From the NCBI GenBank assembly GCA_946534455.1, contig CAMNCR010000026.1, positions 1-8,895 of the forward strand: a stretch of 8,895 bases of DNA, in the 5' to 3' direction. The stretch comes from an uncultured Clostridia bacterium. GTDB taxonomy: Bacteria > Bacillota > Clostridia > Christensenellales > Aristaeellaceae. Of the stretch, positions 6,219-8,895 are shown piece after piece (position 1 is the first letter of the stretch; each line of letters starts with the position of its first letter). The position numbers and the translations under genes were made by a program. Below the pieces are notes generated by a model, which saw only the letters and a program-made list of their open reading frames with translations, was not told the DNA's origin and made no database searches.

Positions 6219-8015
6219 ATGCTCTATCCGCAGAACAATGCCCGGAGGCAGACGCTGGATCTGGGCGGGCTCTGGGATTTCCGGTTTCAGGGGGATGAGG
6301 CATGGCAGGTGATCGCCGTGCCGGCGTCCTACAACGATCAGAGCCCGGACCCGCGATTCCGGAACCGGGCGGGCGTGGTGGAATATCGCCGGCGGATCAC
6401 CGTGCCGGCCGCGTGGACGGGGCAGCGGATCTGCCTTCGCTTCGACGGCGTGGCGCACGAGGCCCGCGTCCGCCTCAACGGCCGGGAGATTGCCGCCCAT
6501 CGGGGCGGCTTTCTTCCCTTTGAGGTGGAGCTGAACGGGCTGCTGGCCCCCGGGGAAACGGGCGTGCTGGAGGTGGAGGCGGACAACCGCATCAATCATT
6601 CCACCCTGCCCATCGGCGTGGAGGAGGGTACCGCCTTCTTCGGCTCGGACAATCCGGGCATTCCCTCCGTCGAAGCGGGCAAGCGCTTCCAGCGGGAGCG
6701 GGGAATCAACCTGCCCAATTTTGACTTCTTCAACTATACGGGCATTCAGCGGCCCGTGCGCCTGCTGGCGATGCCGGAAACCCATATCCGGGATCTGTCC
6801 CTGGTGCCCTCCCTCAGCGGCGAGGTGCGCTACCGGGTGGAGGTGGCCGGAGAGGACGCGGCCCGGGCGAAGGTGCGGATCGAGGCGCTGGACGCGGAGG
6901 GCCGGCAGGTGGCCGGGGCGGAAGGCGCGGAGGGCTGCTTCGTCATTCCCTCTCCCCGGCTCTGGGAGCCGCGGCCGGGCACGCCCTATCTCTATACGGC
7001 CCGGGTCACCGCCGGGGAGGATGTGTATGAGCTGCCCTTCGGCATCCGGGAGGTGCGGGTGGAGGGCACGCAGTTCCTGCTCAACGGCAGACCCTTTCAC
7101 TTCCACGGCCCCTGCAGGCATGAGGACAGCCCCTTCCATGGCCGGGGGCTGGATCCGTGCCTGAACGTGACCGACATTCATCTCTACAGCTGGCTGCATG
7201 CCAACTGCTTCCGCACCAGCCACTATCCCTACGCGGAGGAAATGTATCAGCTCTGCGACCGGGAGGGCATCGTGATTGTGGACGAGACCCCGGCGGTGGG
7301 CATGAGCGCGGGAGAGCCCTATGGCTGGGATCTGGCGGAGTATCACCGCCAGGTGCTGCGGGATATGATCGCGCGGGACCGGAATCATCCCTGCGTGGTG
7401 ATGTGGAGCCTGGGCAACGAGCCGGACACCGTGACGCGCCCGGATGCGGCGTATGACTACTGGCGCCCGCTGTACGACCTGGCGCACGAGGCGGATCCCC
7501 AGAACCGGCCGGTGACCCTGGTGGGCTGCCAGAACCGGTATGACCTGGACCGGATCATTCCCTCCATGGATGTGGTGCTGATCAACCGGTACTACGGCTG
7601 GTACAACCTTTCCGGCGATCTGGAGGCGGCCCGGTATGCCTTCCGCCTGGAGCTGGACTGGTGGGCGGAGCGGGGCAAGCCTGTGATCCTGTCCGAGTAC
7701 GGCGCGGACACCGTCGCCGGGCTGCACGGAGCGGTGCCGGAAATGTTTACGGAGGAATATCAGGTGGCCTTCTATGAGGCCATGAGCGAATGCCTGGACG
7801 AGCGGCCCTTCGTGATCGGCGAAATGCCCTGGAACTTTGCGGACTTCGCGACCTGCCAGGGCCCCATGCGCGTGGGCGGAAACCGGAAGGGCCTGTTCAC
7901 CCGGGACCGGCGGCCGAAAATGGCCGCGCACTATTTCCGGGAGCGCTGGGGGCGCATGGAGCGGGAATGCGACGGGGAGGCGGACAGGCCTCCGGAGGGG
8001 AGAACATCATGCTGA
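6219..8015 (+). CDS. uidA: Beta-glucuronidase, glycoside hydrolase family 2
   Basis: Hydrolyses beta-D-glucuronides to free glucuronate. The 598 residues align along nearly the whole of E. coli UidA (603 residues). The order is a sugar-binding jelly roll (about 1-180), an immunoglobulin-like domain (about 180-275), then a TIM barrel. Catalytic Glu401 sits in GNEPD (acid/base, E. coli Glu413) and Glu493 in SEYGAD (nucleophile, E. coli Glu504). NRYYGWY is at 456-462. RVGGNRKG supplies Arg551, Asn555 and Lys557; this Asn-x-Lys pair contacts the glucuronate carboxylate and separates glucuronidases from GH2 galactosidases. Asp169 in DFFNY matches E. coli Asp163. Two differences from E. coli are seen: a shorter active-site loop (363-375) and an extra ~19 residues before DFFNY (134-168). 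There is no signal peptide. GGAGGAG at 6204-6210 precedes the ATG, and the 3' end overlaps the next gene by 7 bases. Confidence 0.95.
   Translation: MLYPQNNARRQTLDLGGLWDFRFQGDEAWQVIAVPASYNDQSPDPRFRNRAGVVEYRRRITVPAAWTGQRICLRFDGVAHEARVRLNGREIAAHRGGFLPFEVELNGLLAPGETGVLEVEADNRINHSTLPIGVEEGTAFFGSDNPGIPSVEAGKRFQRERGINLPNFDFFNYTGIQRPVRLLAMPETHIRDLSLVPSLSGEVRYRVEVAGEDAARAKVRIEALDAEGRQVAGAEGAEGCFVIPSPRLWEPRPGTPYLYTARVTAGEDVYELPFGIREVRVEGTQFLLNGRPFHFHGPCRHEDSPFHGRGLDPCLNVTDIHLYSWLHANCFRTSHYPYAEEMYQLCDREGIVIVDETPAVGMSAGEPYGWDLAEYHRQVLRDMIARDRNHPCVVMWSLGNEPDTVTRPDAAYDYWRPLYDLAHEADPQNRPVTLVGCQNRYDLDRIIPSMDVVLINRYYGWYNLSGDLEAARYAFRLELDWWAERGKPVILSEYGADTVAGLHGAVPEMFTEEYQVAFYEAMSECLDERPFVIGEMPWNFADFATCQGPMRVGGNRKGLFTRDRRPKMAAHYFRERWGRMERECDGEADRPPEGRTSC
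7993..8000 (+). promoter_or_regulatory. Ribosome binding site fixing the start of the heparinase-like gene
   Basis: CGGAGGGG lies within the end of the glucuronidase gene, eight bases before the ATG at 8009. It decides the start of a reading frame that has no stop inside the window, and it makes translational coupling with the glucuronidase likely. Confidence 0.65.
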
Positions 8016-8895
8016 GCGCCTGGCTGCGGACCCATGACCTGGCTTCGATGATCCGGGAGGAGGCCCGGGGGCTTTATCCCCCGGCGGCGGACCGGGCGGC
8101 CTGGACGGCCCTTTCGCCGGAGCACCGGCAGGAGATCCGTTCGCTGGAGGAGGCATACCGGGCGCTGCCCTATCCCCTTCGTCCGGCCAGCGGCTTTCTG
8201 GCCTTCGCCCGGGAGGGCAGCCGGCAGGCGGATGAGCAGCCCTATTTCACCCGGCGGAGAAAGCTCTGCACGGCGGTGCTGGCCTGCTGCGCGGATCCCG
8301 GGCGGGAGATTCTGGATGTGGTGGACGGCCTGTGGCTGATCTGCGAGGAAAGCAGCTGGGTCATCAGCGCGCACAACGTGAATCCGATTCCCGGCGCGCC
8401 CACGGCGCAGGAATACCCGCTGCCGGATGTGCGCAGGCCCTATGTGGATCTGTTCAGCGCGCAGACGGGCATGATTCTGGCCCTGACGGGGCATCTGCTG
8501 GGCGATGCGCTGGACCGGGTGACGCCCCTGCTGCGGGAGCGGGTGCGGCTGGAAATCCGGCGGCGCATTCTGGATCCCTTCCGCGCCACCGACGACTTCT
8601 GGTGGATGGGCGTGCGCAGGAAGGATCTGAACAACTGGACGCCCTGGATTCTGTCGAACATCCTGGTCTGCGCCGCGCTGGATCCGATGGATGCCCGGGA
8701 GCTGGCGGCGCTGATCGGCAGGGCCTGCGGAATGCTGGACCGCTATCTGGACACGCTGCCGGCGGACGGAGGCTGCGATGAGGGCGCCGGCTACTGGAAC
8801 ATGGCCGGCGGCGCGCTGCTGGACTGCCTGTGCCTGCTGGAAAAGCTGACCGGGGGACGGATGACCTTCTGGCAGGAGGAAAAGCTCCGCCATAT
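8009..8895 (+). CDS. Heparinase II/III-like protein, N-terminal part (runs off the window)
   Basis: An open frame from ATG 8009 continues without a stop to the window edge, giving 295 residues and two extra bases. The N-terminus is MLSAWLRTHDLASMIREEAR, with no signal peptide, so a cytoplasmic location is likely. The visible part matches the helical (alpha/alpha) toroid of heparinase II/III-family lyases. The blocks are EESSWVISAHN at 113-123, LPDVRRPYVDLFSAQTG in the middle, DDFWWMGV from Asp195, NNWTPWILSN at 208-217, and PADGGCDEGAGYW ending at Trp263, followed by AGGALLD. Such proteins usually have about 600 or more residues, so the beta-sandwich C-terminal half is outside. The family cleaves uronide bonds by beta-elimination; with GH88 in the same operon a lyase role is natural, but the substrate is unknown. 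The ATG overlaps the glucuronidase stop by 7 bases. Some relatives annotated as heparinase II/III-like have no shown activity. Confidence 0.85.
   Translation, partial: MLSAWLRTHDLASMIREEARGLYPPAADRAAWTALSPEHRQEIRSLEEAYRALPYPLRPASGFLAFAREGSRQADEQPYFTRRRKLCTAVLACCADPGREILDVVDGLWLICEESSWVISAHNVNPIPGAPTAQEYPLPDVRRPYVDLFSAQTGMILALTGHLLGDALDRVTPLLRERVRLEIRRRILDPFRATDDFWWMGVRRKDLNNWTPWILSNILVCAALDPMDARELAALIGRACGMLDRYLDTLPADGGCDEGAGYWNMAGGALLDCLCLLEKLTGGRMTFWQEEKLRH

Noticed and set aside
5070..7931. Very long open frame on the - strand (over 950 codons) opposite the GH88 and glucuronidase genes
   Set aside because: Its translation is low-complexity, rich in Pro, Arg, His, Gln and Gly, with no domain. 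It mirrors two well-identified genes and is a by-product of high third-position GC, which removes stop codons on the opposite strand.
6219..8015. Assignment of the GH2 enzyme as a beta-galactosidase
   Set aside because: The Asn555-x-Lys557 pair, Asp169 and near full-length likeness to E. coli UidA indicate a glucuronidase.
7931..8893. - strand open frame (320 codons) opposite the heparinase-like gene
   Set aside because: The + strand frame from 8009, although lacking a stop in the window, has a ribosome binding site and strong heparinase II/III blocks; the - strand product is biased in composition.
1..8895. Mobile elements, CRISPR arrays, tRNA/rRNA genes or phage genes
   Set aside because: No transposase or integrase motif, terminal repeats, regularly spaced repeats or RNA-gene consensus was seen; gaps between genes are all under 100 bases.

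Overview
The window looks like part of the chromosome of a GC-rich, Gram-positive-type anaerobe in the Clostridia sense, plausibly a gut or rumen member of the Christensenellales/Oscillospirales area. The clues are strong AGGAGG-type ribosome binding sites before almost every gene, a CUT1-type sugar ABC transporter, very high third-position GC, and best recalled likeness of the enzymes to gut Firmicutes proteins. The taxonomic guess is inference; no rRNA or marker gene is present.

All recognisable genes lie on the + strand and are tightly packed, so the window reads as the front part of one carbohydrate-utilisation operon. A short leader (1-70) holds a near-palindromic LacI/CcpA-type operator-like site (21-38) and the first ribosome binding site. 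It is followed by a family 1 solute-binding protein (71-1321), a terminator-like hairpin (1355-1388), and two CUT1 permeases (1417-2373 and 2392-3258). Then come four probably cytoplasmic glycan-active proteins: a DUF2264 protein (3290-5110), a GH88 unsaturated glucuronyl hydrolase (5094-6203, GTG start), a GH2 beta-glucuronidase closely resembling E. coli UidA (6219-8015), and the first 295 residues of a heparinase II/III-like protein (8009 to the window end). No transporter ATPase, regulator, sulfatase or hexuronate-catabolism gene lies in the window.

A coherent reading is that the transporter brings in oligosaccharides containing glucuronic acid, which are then taken apart inside the cell. 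The heparinase-like protein would cleave uronide linkages by beta-elimination and leave unsaturated uronyl ends, GH88 would remove those ends, and the GH2 enzyme would remove ordinary beta-glucuronate caps. DUF2264 would add a further uronide-directed activity, possibly also a glucuronidase. The natural substrate is not fixed by the sequence: glycosaminoglycan fragments, glucuronate-bearing plant glycans and microbial exopolysaccharides all remain possible.

No mobile element, CRISPR array, tRNA, rRNA or long non-coding stretch was seen. The long open frames on the - strand are composition shadows of the GC-rich coding strand. The window is best seen as a well-formed uronide-utilisation locus with a few unusual details rather than a new class of system.
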